From an uncultured Chlorobiaceae bacterium (GTDB taxonomy: Bacteria; Bacteroidota; Chlorobiia; Chlorobiales; Chlorobiaceae), in the NCBI GenBank assembly GCA_903871235.1, contig CAIQGA010000142.1, forward strand, positions 1 to 64,000: DNA of 64,000 bases. The letters run 5' to 3'. The number at the start of each line of letters is the position of its first letter. Positions within the stretch are counted from its first letter, which is position 1. Shown here one piece after another: positions 22,370 to 32,483 of the stretch. The position numbers were made by a program, and so were the translations under genes. Below the pieces are notes generated by a model. That model was not told the origin of the DNA. It made no database searches and was given only the letters and a program-made list of their open reading frames with translations.

Positions 22370-23080
22370 ATGAGTGCAATAAGGATTGATGTGATTTCCG
22401 TCATTCCCGGTTTTTTTGATTCACCGCTTGACAATGGATTGTTAAGCATTGCTCGCCGAAAAAACCATGCGGAGATTCATCTTCATAACCTGCATGACTA
22501 TGGACTGGGCAGGTACAAGCAGGTTGATGATTCGCCTTTTGGCGGTGGAGCTGGAATGGTGCTTCGTCCAGAGCCAGTTTTTGCTTGTATAGAAGCACTT
22601 CAGGCTGAAAGAGAGTACGATGAGGTGATTTTTTTTTCGCCGGATGGAGAGCTGTTTGAGCAGTCTGTGGCAAACAGGTTTTCAAGGATGCAAAACCTGA
22701 TTCTTCTCTGCGGTCATTACAAGGCGTTGGATGAAAGAGTCCGTCAGAATTTGATTACCATGGAGATATCCATTGGTGATGTTGTTGTTTCAGGCGGGGA
22801 GATACCGGCACTGTTTTTTATGGATGCTCTCGTGAGGGTTATTCCTGGTGTTCTTGGTGACAGTGAGTCGGCGCTGACCGACTCTTTTCAGACAGGAATC
22901 CTTGATTGTACCTATTACACCCGTCCAGCGGAATTCAGGGGAATGAAGGTGCCCGACGTTTTGTTGACAGGTCATCATCGAAATATTGAGCAGTGGCGCT
23001 ACGAAAATGCTCTTGAGAGAACACGCAAGCGTCGGCCGGATCTTCTTGGTCAAGATGGTTTAGAATTAAAGAACAAATAA
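22370..23080 (+). CDS. trmD: tRNA (guanine-N1)-methyltransferase
   Basis: '[19 protein letters not shown]', '[13 protein letters not shown]', '[31 protein letters not shown]'. Confidence 0.97.
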   Translation: MSAIRIDVISVIPGFFDSPLDNGLLSIARRKNHAEIHLHNLHDYGLGRYKQVDDSPFGGGAGMVLRPEPVFACIEALQAEREYDEVIFFSPDGELFEQSVANRFSRMQNLILLCGHYKALDERVRQNLITMEISIGDVVVSGGEIPALFFMDALVRVIPGVLGDSESALTDSFQTGILDCTYYTRPAEFRGMKVPDVLLTGHHRNIEQWRYENALERTRKRRPDLLGQDGLELKNK

Positions 23081-23099
23081 CGTAAATAGCACAGTTGTC

Positions 23100-23462
23100 A
23101 TGGATCAGTTAATCAGGTTGGTTGAAGCCACTCAGGCAGTTACAGATTTTCCGGAAATTAATCCGGGTGATACCGTCAAGATTCAGTTGAAGGTTATTGA
23201 GGGCGAAAAGGAGAGACTTCAGGCTTTTGAAGGTGTTGTTATCAGCGATCGCGGTGCAGGGGGCAACAAAACCATCACCGTGCGCAAAATTTCTCATGGA
23301 GTTGGTGTTGAACGCATTATTCCGGTCAACTCTCCTAACATTGAGAGTGTTACGGTTGTCAAGCACGGCAAGGCAAGAAGGGCAAAACTTTTCTACTTGC
23401 GCAAACGTACAGGCAAGGCAGCACTGAAAGTCAAGGAACGCAAGGTTGTGGAGAAGGTCTAA
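23100..23462 (+). CDS. rplS: 50S ribosomal protein L19
   Basis: '[32 protein letters not shown]', '[14 protein letters not shown]'. Confidence 0.97.
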   Translation: MDQLIRLVEATQAVTDFPEINPGDTVKIQLKVIEGEKERLQAFEGVVISDRGAGGNKTITVRKISHGVGVERIIPVNSPNIESVTVVKHGKARRAKLFYLRKRTGKAALKVKERKVVEKV

Positions 23463-23474
23463 GCTTTTTTCGCC

Positions 23475-23515
23475 AATCCGGCAGGGCTGTATGGTCATGC
23501 CGGATTTTCTTTTTC
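23475..23515 (+). terminator. rho-independent terminator after rplS
   Basis: AATCCGGCA (23475-23483) / TGCCGGATT (23498-23506), then T-rich run. Confidence 0.75.
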
Positions 23516-23600
23516 AAGCGTCCCCACCTGTGCACACCTCTTTTTTTCTCTCAATCCTTTGTGGGAAATTGCATTGGTGTGCCGTTTATCATTTCACACA

Positions 23601-24446
23601 ATGAGATTGGAGTTGAATCGTCAGAAGATTGGACTGTTCCGCAAAAAGATTTTTGACTTTTACCGGTTGAACCGAAGAAGTTTTCCCTGGAGAGAGAGCA
23701 CTGATCGTTACGCTGTTATGGTCAGCGAGATCATGCTTCAACAGACTCAGGCAGAACGGGTCGTTTTGAAGTATGCGGCCTGGATGGCGCATTTTCCTGA
23801 TGTGGCGTCTCTGGCATCGGCATCACTCAGGGATGTCCTTTTTCTCTGGAGTGGTCTTGGCTATAATTCGCGTGGCCAGCGGCTGCAAGCCTGTGCAAAG
23901 GTGATCATGGAGCGTTTCGACAGCGTGGTACCTGCCACTTCTGAACTCCTGAAAACCCTGCCTGGCATAGGCGATTATACCTGTCGCTCTATCCCTGTCT
24001 TTGCCGACAATTTTGATACTGCCGCAGTTGATACCAATATTCGCCGTGTCATCATCCATGAATTTGGCTTGCCTGAGGATAGTTCAAAACCGGGAATACA
24101 ATTTACCGCTGAGCAACTCTTGCCTGAGGGTCAAAGTCGTGAGTGGCACAACGCACTTATGGATTACGGATCGCTCAATCTTACAAGCCGCAAAACAGGT
24201 ATCCGCCCGTTGACGAAGCAATCGAAATTTCAGGACTCAAAGCGCTGGTATCGTGGACGGATTCTGAAGGAACTTGTCGCTTCGGAAGCGATCTTTCTTG
24301 AAGAGATTGAGGAGAAGTATGGCTCCTGCCCCTGGGGATTGCAGCAGATTATTGACGGTCTCATTCGCGAAGGGCTTGTTGATGAAGCTGAAAGCCCAAG
24401 CCTACCCGGTCGCAGGGTGCTGAGAATCAGGGAGGAGCAGAGGTAA
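23601..24446 (+). CDS. MutY-like HhH-GPD DNA glycosylase apparently lacking Fe-S cluster cysteines
   Basis: 'FPWRESTDRYAVMVSEIMLQQTQAERV', 'LKTLPGIGDYTCRSIPVFADN...AAVDTNIRRV'; no C-X6-C-X2-C-X5-C after 'MDYG'. Confidence 0.82.
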   Translation: MRLELNRQKIGLFRKKIFDFYRLNRRSFPWRESTDRYAVMVSEIMLQQTQAERVVLKYAAWMAHFPDVASLASASLRDVLFLWSGLGYNSRGQRLQACAKVIMERFDSVVPATSELLKTLPGIGDYTCRSIPVFADNFDTAAVDTNIRRVIIHEFGLPEDSSKPGIQFTAEQLLPEGQSREWHNALMDYGSLNLTSRKTGIRPLTKQSKFQDSKRWYRGRILKELVASEAIFLEEIEEKYGSCPWGLQQIIDGLIREGLVDEAESPSLPGRRVLRIREEQR

Positions 24447-24505
24447 ACGCATTCTGGCAGACCGGGGATACCTGCATGCTTCTCCCAGCAAAGGTTTCTA
24501 TCGGT

Positions 24506-26401
24506 TTATTCTGTGTTGTAAACCATGTTGAGGGCATTGTAGACCTTGTCGATCTCTGCCGCATAGCGCATGGTAATCGCCTTGCGTTTAAGCTTCATGG
24601 TTGGGGTCATGTTGTCGTTCTCAATGGTAAATGCGGTTTCGACCAGCAGGAACTTGCGCACCTTTTCATGAGTGGCAAGCTGCCGCGAAACGGTGCGGAT
24701 GAGTTTTTCAAAAATCAGCAGAACAGCTTTGTTTTCAAGAAGCTCTTTGTTTGTAGCAGTAACAATCCTTTCGGCAGCGGCAAACTCCTTGAGTTTATTG
24801 AAGTCCGGTACAATAAGGGCGATCAGAAACGGTCTTTTTTCGCCAATAACAACGACCTGATCGACATAAGGGCTGTCGGAAATAAGCTCCTCAATTGGCA
24901 TCGGCGCAATATTTTTACCGCCAGAGGTTACGATGATATGTTTTTTTCTGTCGGTTATTTTCAGATAGCCATCCCGGTCAATAACTCCAATGTCGCCGGT
25001 ATAGAACCATCCATCCTTGATAACTTCACGGGTGGCTGCCTCATCCTTCCAGTACCCTTTCATGATATTGGGGCCCTTCAGCAGTATTTCGCCATCTTCG
25101 GCAATCCGGGTTTCGACATTGTCGACCGCAGGCCCGACGGTACCATACTTTATTTTTTCAGGACGATTGACATGAGTTACCGGTGAGGTTTCCGTCAAAC
25201 CGAACCCCTCGAGTATACGGATATCAAGCGCCTGAAAAAACTCGCCAACTTTTTGTGGCAAAGCGGCCCCGCCTGAAACAAAATAGCGCAACCTACCGCC
25301 GAACTTGCTTTTGATTTTACTGTAGACAAGTTTTTCGGCCAAGGCATGCTGCATGGACAGAAGTTGTTGTGCCTTACCTTTTTCATTCATCTCGCGGTGA
25401 TACTTTTCTCCCGTTTTCAGTGCCCAGTAAAAAATTTTTTGCTTTATGGCGCTTTGGGTTGAAATCTGCTTGAGTATGCTCATCTTGATGCGATCAAACA
25501 GTCTTGGGACGGTAAAAATGATGGTCGGCCGAGCCTCGCTCATGTTCAGTGAAATCGTTTCAACACTTTCTGCCAGACAGATGGCTGCTCCACAGGCAAA
25601 AAGCAGGTAATAACCACCGGTTCGCTCATAAGCATGGGAGAGGGGCAGGAATGAGAGTCCGCAATCAGAATTATCAAGCCGGATAACTGATGAGCAGGAT
25701 TTGACGTTTTCACAGATATTGCGGTGTGTAAGCATCACCCCTTTCGGAACTCCCGTTGTGCCTGACGTGTAGATGATGGTGGCAACATCGTCTGGTTCAA
25801 CAAGCGTTCCGTCAAGAATCCACGGTTTTTCTTCAAGAATTTTTTCGCCTATCGCCTTGGTTTGGTTCAGGTCAAGAACATCTTCTATCGTATCCTCAAG
25901 TCGGTTCATGACCACCACAAGGGTCAACTCCGGCAGGTTTTGCCAGATCGAAAGAATTTTGCCAAGCTGAAGCGTGTTTGAGACGACGATGGCCTTCGCG
26001 CTGCAATTGTTGAGAATGTACTCAATCTGGTTGGCTGGCAGGGAAGGGTAGAGCGGCACATTGATAGCCCCTATGTTGAGGATCGCCATATCGGCAAGAT
26101 ACCATCCGGGCCTGTTTTCTGAAAGAATGGCAACGCGCTCTTTTGGAGTGATGCCATTGTGTTTCAGAAATGCCGAGAGAGTGTGGACATCACGATCAAA
26201 CGCATCATAAGAAATGGGTTCATACACCCCATTGATTTTCCTTGCGATCGGAAATTTCGACTCCTGTCCTTTGAAATGATGAAAAACAGAGGAAAAGAGC
26301 TCTGGTAATGTCTGGAAGTCAGGATTAATAAGTCCCATCAGTGCAAGGTTTTTGTTGGTGACAAGAGCCTGTAAAAGGGTGAGTCGCCTGGATTTCGTCA
26401 A
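24506..26401 (-). CDS. long-chain acyl-CoA synthetase (AMP-forming)
   Basis: '[21 protein letters not shown]', '[37 protein letters not shown]'. Confidence 0.92.
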   Translation of the reverse strand: MTKSRRLTLLQALVTNKNLALMGLINPDFQTLPELFSSVFHHFKGQESKFPIARKINGVYEPISYDAFDRDVHTLSAFLKHNGITPKERVAILSENRPGWYLADMAILNIGAINVPLYPSLPANQIEYILNNCSAKAIVVSNTLQLGKILSIWQNLPELTLVVVMNRLEDTIEDVLDLNQTKAIGEKILEEKPWILDGTLVEPDDVATIIYTSGTTGVPKGVMLTHRNICENVKSCSSVIRLDNSDCGLSFLPLSHAYERTGGYYLLFACGAAICLAESVETISLNMSEARPTIIFTVPRLFDRIKMSILKQISTQSAIKQKIFYWALKTGEKYHREMNEKGKAQQLLSMQHALAEKLVYSKIKSKFGGRLRYFVSGGAALPQKVGEFFQALDIRILEGFGLTETSPVTHVNRPEKIKYGTVGPAVDNVETRIAEDGEILLKGPNIMKGYWKDEAATREVIKDGWFYTGDIGVIDRDGYLKITDRKKHIIVTSGGKNIAPMPIEELISDSPYVDQVVVIGEKRPFLIALIVPDFNKLKEFAAAERIVTATNKELLENKAVLLIFEKLIRTVSRQLATHEKVRKFLLVETAFTIENDNMTPTMKLKRKAITMRYAAEIDKVYNALNMVYNTE

Positions 26402-26535
26402 GGCTTCACAAGTCAGTCGCAGGGTGCGCTCATTCCAATTTCAATGATTAATAAATATTTAACTATACATTCTTATCTTTGCAAACTGTGAAAATGAGTT
26501 TTGAATGTTTTTTTAGCCCAGTCTCCTGATTATTT

Positions 26536-27597
26536 ATGCAATTGACGAAAAAATCCGGCAGTACCCTGGCTGGTTATATCGGTCTTGGCCTTGGAATTGT
26601 CCTGGTTGTGCTTCAGTTTCGCCACATTGATTTTGCGGGCGTGATTGAGCGGATATCGTCAATCGGTTTTTCCTCGGTAATTATCCTCTTTCCCTTTCTT
26701 GCGCTTCATATCCTCGAAACGTTTGCATGGATAAAGGTTTTTCCTCCGAGCATAACGGCAATACCGTTTTCAAAGCTTTTGAAAATACAATTTATCGCCG
26801 AAACTGTATCGATGACGCTTCCTGCAGGGGTAGCGGTCGGTGAACCTCTTCGTCCTTTCCTGTGTCACCGTTTTATTGGAATTCCTCTTCCTGCAGGGGT
26901 TGCAAGTGTTGCTGTACGCAAACTCATGCTTGGTGTGGCACAGGGGATTTATACCATTATCGGTGCCATTGCCGGGTTTTCTTTTCTGCAGACGGTTCCC
27001 ATTCCGATCTTTCCTCTTGGTGTGCTTGGTTATATTATGGTTGGAGCGGGAGTACTTATTTTTCTTATTTTTCTTTTTTTGCTTTTGCTTTTGCTTAATG
27101 GAAGCGCCGCCCAGAGTGTGCACAGACTCTTGATGTTGGTACCATTCAAAAAGGTGAAAAAATGGCTGCTTGACAGGGAGAGGGGATTTCTTGACACCGA
27201 CGAGGAGTTAAAGAGTTTTGACGCGCCATTTGCTGGCAGGCTGCTTTTTGTATTGCTTATTTATATTATTGCCTGGTTCATGCTTGCAATTGAGAGTTAC
27301 ATCATACTGCGGTTACTTGGTGTTGAGATCACTTTTTTGCAGGTGTTTGCCATGGATACAGCGATTACCATGCTCCGCGTCCTCTTTTTTTTCATCCCGT
27401 CAGGACTTGGGGTGCAGGAGTTGGGGTATCGACTCTTTTTTCAGACGCTTGGTCTGCATGATGTTGCTGATTATGGCGCATTTGTGCTTTTGAGGCGCTT
27501 CAAGGAACTTCTCTGGTACAGTTTCGGTTACGGTGTCATGTTTTTTTCAGGGGTTCATCTGCATGATGCAGAAGAAGTGAAGAGCGGAAATTTATGA
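26536..27597 (+). CDS. flippase-like / UPF0104 multi-TM protein
   Basis: Multiple TM segments; 'FFIPSGLGVQELGYRLFF' typical of the LPG synthase TM-region family. Confidence 0.75.
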   Translation: MQLTKKSGSTLAGYIGLGLGIVLVVLQFRHIDFAGVIERISSIGFSSVIILFPFLALHILETFAWIKVFPPSITAIPFSKLLKIQFIAETVSMTLPAGVAVGEPLRPFLCHRFIGIPLPAGVASVAVRKLMLGVAQGIYTIIGAIAGFSFLQTVPIPIFPLGVLGYIMVGAGVLIFLIFLFLLLLLLNGSAAQSVHRLLMLVPFKKVKKWLLDRERGFLDTDEELKSFDAPFAGRLLFVLLIYIIAWFMLAIESYIILRLLGVEITFLQVFAMDTAITMLRVLFFFIPSGLGVQELGYRLFFQTLGLHDVADYGAFVLLRRFKELLWYSFGYGVMFFSGVHLHDAEEVKSGNL

Positions 27598-28550
27598 AGA
27601 AGAAAGTGTTATTTATTTGCGGCTCGATGAACCAGACCACTCAGATGCACCAGATTGCGGGGTGTATGGCTGAGTATGACCAATATTTTTCATCTTTTTT
27701 CAGTGATGGTCTCCTCGGATCTGCAAGTGAAAGGGGACTGCTTGAGTTTACCATCATGGGCCGCAAGCGGTCGGAGCGCACGCTCGACTATCTTCGTCTC
27801 AACCAGTTGAAAGTTGATATTGGTGGTTTTGCTCATGCTTATGATCTTGTTGTGACCTGTACTGACCTTATTGTCCCGAAACATATACGGCGAAAGAAAA
27901 TTGTGTTGGTACAGGAAGGGATGACTGAACCGGAAACGATTCTTTACCATCTCGCAAAGCACATTCAGTGGGTTCCACGTTGGATTGCAGGCACGGCTAC
28001 AACCGGCCTCTCTGATGCTTATGAGAAGTTCTGTGTTGCCAGTGAAGGCTATCGAGATCTGTTTATCCGCAAAGGGGTGAACCCGGCGAAACTTGAGGTG
28101 ACCAGCATTCCAAATTTCGACAATTGTGAGCAGTACCTTCGCAATGATTTTGGCCATCGTGATTATGTGCTTGTCTGTACATCGGATAACCGTGAAACTT
28201 TCATTTATGAAAATCGCGTCAAAAATATCCGGAAGTATCTTGAAATAGCCGATGGACGTCAGCTTCTTTTTAAACTGCATCCTAATGAAAATATTTCAAG
28301 AGCAACAAGGGAAATTAAGCGCTACGCTCCGAATAGTCTTATTTTCAGTGAAGGTAAAACAGAAGAGATGATAGCCAACTCCGTGATGCTGATTGCACAG
28401 TTTTCATCAACCATTTTTGTTGGTTCCGCCCTGAACAAGATTGTGCATTGCGGTCTCCATCCAGAAGAGTTACAATCGCTTACTCCGTTACAGAATAAAT
28501 CTGCGGCAATAAAAATTGCTGATGTCTGCCGGCAGGTGATTGAGGGTTGA
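27594..28550 (+). CDS. glycosyltransferase/epimerase-like protein (GT-B-like)
   Basis: 318 aa; '[23 protein letters not shown]', '[25 protein letters not shown]'; 4-nt overlap with upstream gene. Confidence 0.55.
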   Translation: MKKKVLFICGSMNQTTQMHQIAGCMAEYDQYFSSFFSDGLLGSASERGLLEFTIMGRKRSERTLDYLRLNQLKVDIGGFAHAYDLVVTCTDLIVPKHIRRKKIVLVQEGMTEPETILYHLAKHIQWVPRWIAGTATTGLSDAYEKFCVASEGYRDLFIRKGVNPAKLEVTSIPNFDNCEQYLRNDFGHRDYVLVCTSDNRETFIYENRVKNIRKYLEIADGRQLLFKLHPNENISRATREIKRYAPNSLIFSEGKTEEMIANSVMLIAQFSSTIFVGSALNKIVHCGLHPEELQSLTPLQNKSAAIKIADVCRQVIEG

Positions 28551-28573
28551 CAACACAACACAACTGTTTTTTT

Positions 28574-29275
28574 ATGCATACCGTAGCAATCATTCCAGCA
28601 AGAGGCGGGTCAAAAGGGCTGAAAGAAAAAAATATTTATCCAGTGGCAGGTAAACCCCTGCTGGCATGGAGTGTTCTCCAGGCACTGGCATCGACAAGCA
28701 TTGGTAAGGTTTTTGTCACCACTGACGACGATGCCATAGCCAACGTCGCTTCAATGTACGGGGCGGAGGTGATTGTGCGCCCTCCGGAACTTGCCGGCGA
28801 CAAGGCAAGCTCTGAATCGGCCATTTTGCATGCCGCAGGGGTTATTGAAAGAGAGTATGCCATGCCGATCAGTACGATTGTTTTTTTGCAGGCTACCTCC
28901 CCCTTACGAAAACCGGGTGATATTGACCGGGCTACAGAGCATTTTATTCATGAAGGGGCCGATTCGCTGATCTCGGTCACCAAAGCCGACGATCTTACGC
29001 TGTGGGAGTCACGGGCAGACAAATGGGAGAGTGTCAATTTTGATTACCGCAATCGCGGGATGCGACAGGATCGCCCAACGCAGTTTATTGAAAATGGCTC
29101 AATCTATATTTTCAAGCCTGAAACCCTTCTTGCTTTTGGCAACAGAATCGGTGAAAAACTCTCCGTCTATGAAATGGAGTTCTGGCAGACATGGGAGATT
29201 GATACTATCGAAGAGATAGATTTGATTGAGTATTACTTTTATAAAAAAAACCTGGGCATTCAGGATGCAAATTAA
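28574..29275 (+). CDS. CMP-sugar cytidylyltransferase (acylneuraminate cytidylyltransferase family)
   Basis: '[30 protein letters not shown]', '[17 protein letters not shown]'. Confidence 0.88.
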   Translation: MHTVAIIPARGGSKGLKEKNIYPVAGKPLLAWSVLQALASTSIGKVFVTTDDDAIANVASMYGAEVIVRPPELAGDKASSESAILHAAGVIEREYAMPISTIVFLQATSPLRKPGDIDRATEHFIHEGADSLISVTKADDLTLWESRADKWESVNFDYRNRGMRQDRPTQFIENGSIYIFKPETLLAFGNRIGEKLSVYEMEFWQTWEIDTIEEIDLIEYYFYKKNLGIQDAN

Positions 29276-29299
29276 CAGAACCATTAGATCACTGTTTTT

Positions 29300-30430
29300 A
29301 TGAATTTTTTTTTATCCACCGATCTTGTTATCGGGGTTAACGAAGCGCTGAAGCTGCACGAGCATCTGGCACAATTATCGGTGAAGAAACCCGGCATTAT
29401 CTATGATGCCAACATAGCCGGAACGCTCTATTTTCAGGAAGTTTTGAGGAACATCACCTCTGCATATTCCAATGCAGTGCTTTATTGTAACGATTTCGGC
29501 GGCGAGCCAACCTACACTTATCTTGAAAGGGTGGCTGAATTTTTCCGGGGAAATCCACCAGATACCATTGTCGCCATCGGTGGCGGAAGTACTCTCGATC
29601 TTGGAAAAGGGGTTGCCCTGCTTATGACCAACCCCGTTCCGGCTCTTTCGCTCAAGGGATTCCCTTCCGGAGTAAATGATCCACTGCCGCTTGTAACGGT
29701 ACCGTCACTGCTTGGCAGCGGTGCTGAAATCAGTTACAATGCGGTTTTTATTGATGAGGTTGAGGGTCGCAAACTTGGCATTAACAGTCGGAAAAATTTC
29801 CCGAAGAAAGCGGTTATTGATCCAAAACTCTCCATGACAGCTCCTCTTGAAAGCGTTATTGCATCGGCTATGGACAGTCTGGTGCACTGCGTTGACAGTT
29901 TTGGCTCAGTCAAGCATACCGCGTTGAGCAGAATTTATTCTGTCGAGGGATTTCAGCGCACCTTTTATGCGTTACAACAAAACCAGCTTGATCGGGCAGA
30001 GTCGCGGCTTGACCTTGCCATTGGCAGTGTCTGTGGCACGGCAGCACTTATGAATTCCGGAGATGGACCGACCAATGGCTTTGCTTATTATCTTGGTGTT
30101 AAGCACCGTGTACCGCATGGCCTTGCTGGCGCAATTTTTCTCAAGGAGGTGATGCGTTACAATCATCTTCATGGGTATGAAAAATATGCCATCCTTAATC
30201 CCATGCGCTCAACACCGTCAGCAAAGGAGGCTACCATTGAGCTGCTTGAAGAGATGGACCAACTTTATCGGCAACTGCAGATACCTTCGCTTGTGCCTTA
30301 CGGGTACGGAAAAGGGAATGCCGCCGAATTTGCCCACAACGCTTCGGAAGCGTTGAAAGGCTCTTTTTCAGGCAATCCGGTTGAATTTACTGAAGAGTCG
30401 GCACTGGCAGTTGTTACTCAATTAACCTAA
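29300..30430 (+). CDS. iron-containing alcohol dehydrogenase family protein
   Basis: 'IVAIGGGSTLDLGKGVALLMTNP', 'ASAMDSLVHCVDSFGS', 'HRVPHGLAGAIFL'. Confidence 0.8.
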   Translation: MNFFLSTDLVIGVNEALKLHEHLAQLSVKKPGIIYDANIAGTLYFQEVLRNITSAYSNAVLYCNDFGGEPTYTYLERVAEFFRGNPPDTIVAIGGGSTLDLGKGVALLMTNPVPALSLKGFPSGVNDPLPLVTVPSLLGSGAEISYNAVFIDEVEGRKLGINSRKNFPKKAVIDPKLSMTAPLESVIASAMDSLVHCVDSFGSVKHTALSRIYSVEGFQRTFYALQQNQLDRAESRLDLAIGSVCGTAALMNSGDGPTNGFAYYLGVKHRVPHGLAGAIFLKEVMRYNHLHGYEKYAILNPMRSTPSAKEATIELLEEMDQLYRQLQIPSLVPYGYGKGNAAEFAHNASEALKGSFSGNPVEFTEESALAVVTQLT

Positions 30431-30454
30431 AATATAAAGAGCGGGATATCTATT

Positions 30455-31612
30455 ATGGCGGGTGCAGAATTAATTGGACGTGAAGAATTGGCTGAAATAC
30501 AGGAACTGTTCAGTCGCGAAAAGGTCAATTTATACCGTTACGGCGGGGGTAATTACAAGGCGAGGGAGTTTGAGGAGAAATTTGCCGCATGGATGGGTGT
30601 GAAGTATGCCCACGCAGTCTCTTCCGGCACGGCGGCGATCCATTGTGCCCTTGCTGGCGCCGGGATTGGGCCAGGTGATGAGGTTATCACAACAGCATGG
30701 ACCTTTATCGCTCCGGTTGAGGCTATCAGTGCGCTTGGCGCAGTGCCTGTGCCGGTTGAGCTTGATGAAACCTATCATCTTGATCCGCTTGAGGTTGAAA
30801 AGGCTATTACACCTGCCACGAAAGCTGTGGTGGCAATTCCTATGTGGGCCTCACCAAAAATGGATGAGCTGTCGGCGCTTTGCCGCAAGCATGGTCTGCT
30901 ATTGATTGAGGATGCTGCCCAGGCGCTCGGAGCTACCTACAAGGGACAGAAGCTTGGTACTTTCGGAAGTGTCGCCTCGTTCTCCTTTGATGCAGGCAAG
31001 ACGCTTCATACGGGAGAAGGCGGAATTATTGTGACCAATGACAAGGAGATTTATGATCGTGCAGCAGAGTTCTCTGACCACGGTCACATGCACCAGCCCG
31101 GTTTGCCGAGGGGTAAAGATCCCAGACGCTCAAAAGGGTTGAATTTGCGTCTCAGTGAAGTGACTGCAGCTATCGGATTGGCCCAGCTTGCCAAAATCGA
31201 GACTATTCTTTCGAAATCAAGGGAGAACAAAAAGAAAATCAAGGACGCTATTGGTCATCTTGATAATCTTTTGTTCAGGCCATTCAGTGATGAAGCCGGT
31301 TCACAGGGAGATACCCTGATTTTCAGGGTGAGGAATCGTGAAGCTGCGTTGCAGTTTGAAGCACACCTCACGGAGTGCGGTTTTGGCACCAAGATTCTTC
31401 CTGAAGCGCTCGACTGGCATTTTGCTGGCGTATGGGGTCATCTTCTTGGAGAGTACGAATGCTATCGTGATGCTGATCTTGAGGCTCTCTGGCCAAAAAC
31501 CGGTATCATGCTGCGCAGCAGTATCTGTTTGAATATTCCAGTGCTGATGGATGATGCAACGATTGAGAAGCTCGTTCAGGCTATCATTTCCGGTTCAAAA
31601 AAGATTGGATAG
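30455..31612 (+). CDS. DegT/DnrJ/EryC1/StrS family aminotransferase
   Basis: 'HAVSSGTAAIHCALAGAGIGPGDEVITTAWTFIAPVEAI', 'LIEDAAQALGATYKGQKLGTFGSVASFSFDAGKTLHTGEGG' (PLP Lys region). Confidence 0.92.
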   Translation: MAGAELIGREELAEIQELFSREKVNLYRYGGGNYKAREFEEKFAAWMGVKYAHAVSSGTAAIHCALAGAGIGPGDEVITTAWTFIAPVEAISALGAVPVPVELDETYHLDPLEVEKAITPATKAVVAIPMWASPKMDELSALCRKHGLLLIEDAAQALGATYKGQKLGTFGSVASFSFDAGKTLHTGEGGIIVTNDKEIYDRAAEFSDHGHMHQPGLPRGKDPRRSKGLNLRLSEVTAAIGLAQLAKIETILSKSRENKKKIKDAIGHLDNLLFRPFSDEAGSQGDTLIFRVRNREAALQFEAHLTECGFGTKILPEALDWHFAGVWGHLLGEYECYRDADLEALWPKTGIMLRSSICLNIPVLMDDATIEKLVQAIISGSKKIG

Positions 31613-31638
31613 TGAGAAGGGGAGTTGTTGACGGTATA

Positions 31639-31671
31639 CAAAAAAAGCCTGCGCGATGCAGGCTTTTTTTG
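31639..31671. terminator. bidirectional rho-independent terminator
   Basis: aaaaaaGCCTGC gcgat GCAGGCttttttt. Confidence 0.85.
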
Positions 31672-31685
31672 TGTTTTTTTGCTTG

Positions 31686-31756
31686 AGGCGAAGAGCGGAC
31701 TCGAACCGCTGTAGAAGGTTTTGCAGACCTCTGCCTAACCACTCGGCCACTTCGCC
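31686..31756 (-). tRNA. tRNA-Cys (anticodon GCA)
   Basis: Reverse complement ggcgaagtggccgagtggttaggcagaggtctgcaaaaccttctacagcggttcgagtccgctcttcgcct folds as a cloverleaf; anticodon loop CTGCAAA; CCA not encoded. Confidence 0.93.
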
Positions 31757-31841
31757 GTTACAAGAGTGTCAAGGTAAGAAAAAAGTTATTCTTTACAAAT
31801 CTCTTAACCCCTTATTTGTTGTTTCCTCTGATAAACATTAT

Positions 31842-32150
31842 TTATAACCTCGACTCGTCGTAAGCCTGGATTTCATGCTCAATCCTTGCACCGTCATTGT
31901 TCAGGGCCATTTTAAGATCGTAATCCATCTGCAGACCGAACCAGAACTGCGCCGGGGTACCGAAATAGCGGGCAAAACGAAGGGCTGTTTCGGCTGTAAT
32001 GCACCGTTTTCCCGCAATAATGTCGTTGATGCGCCAGACAGGAATTCGCATATCTTCGGCAATTCTGTTCTCGCTGAGATTCATGGGGGTGAGGTACTCT
32101 TCAAGCAGAACCGTTCCTGGATGAAGCGGCAACATTTTTCTGACAAGCAT
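31842..32150 (-). CDS. HigA-family XRE antitoxin-like regulator, no adjacent toxin seen
   Basis: 'LHPGTVLLEEYLTPMNLSENRIAEDMRIPVWRINDIIAGKRCITAETALRFARYFGTPAQFWFGLQ'. Confidence 0.88.
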   Translation of the reverse strand: MLVRKMLPLHPGTVLLEEYLTPMNLSENRIAEDMRIPVWRINDIIAGKRCITAETALRFARYFGTPAQFWFGLQMDYDLKMALNNDGARIEHEIQAYDESRL

Positions 32151-32164
32151 TGATGAATTTCCTC

Positions 32165-32214
32165 ATGGTAACCTGAATTTGCAATCTTCGAACTTATGTA
32201 CGACAGGTTACCAT
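32165..32214. promoter_or_regulatory. 11-bp inverted repeat ATGGTAACCTG-N28-CAGGTTACCAT upstream of the HigA-like gene
   Basis: Arms 32165-32175 and 32204-32214; candidate operator. Confidence 0.5.
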
Positions 32215-32483
32215 TTTTTTATTGATTTCACGCACATTATTCTTTCTTCTTTCAACAGAAAGGGCTCTCCTTTTTTTTGAAAAAGAGGTAGTTTTTGTTT
32301 TGCCTCTCAAACGTCATCCTTTTGTTGAATTTTTTTTTGTTACTGACAATGTACTCTGCAATAGAGAGCGGTGGTTTACTGGCTAAAAAAACAACATCCC
32401 TTTTGGCCATTGATTTTTAAATAACTATATAACGATACATGATAAATTATTGATTGGATATTCATTGAAAAGCGAGGCGATTT

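Noticed and set aside
24476-25186. 236-aa plus-strand ORF
   Set aside because: Antisense to the well-supported acyl-CoA synthetase gene.
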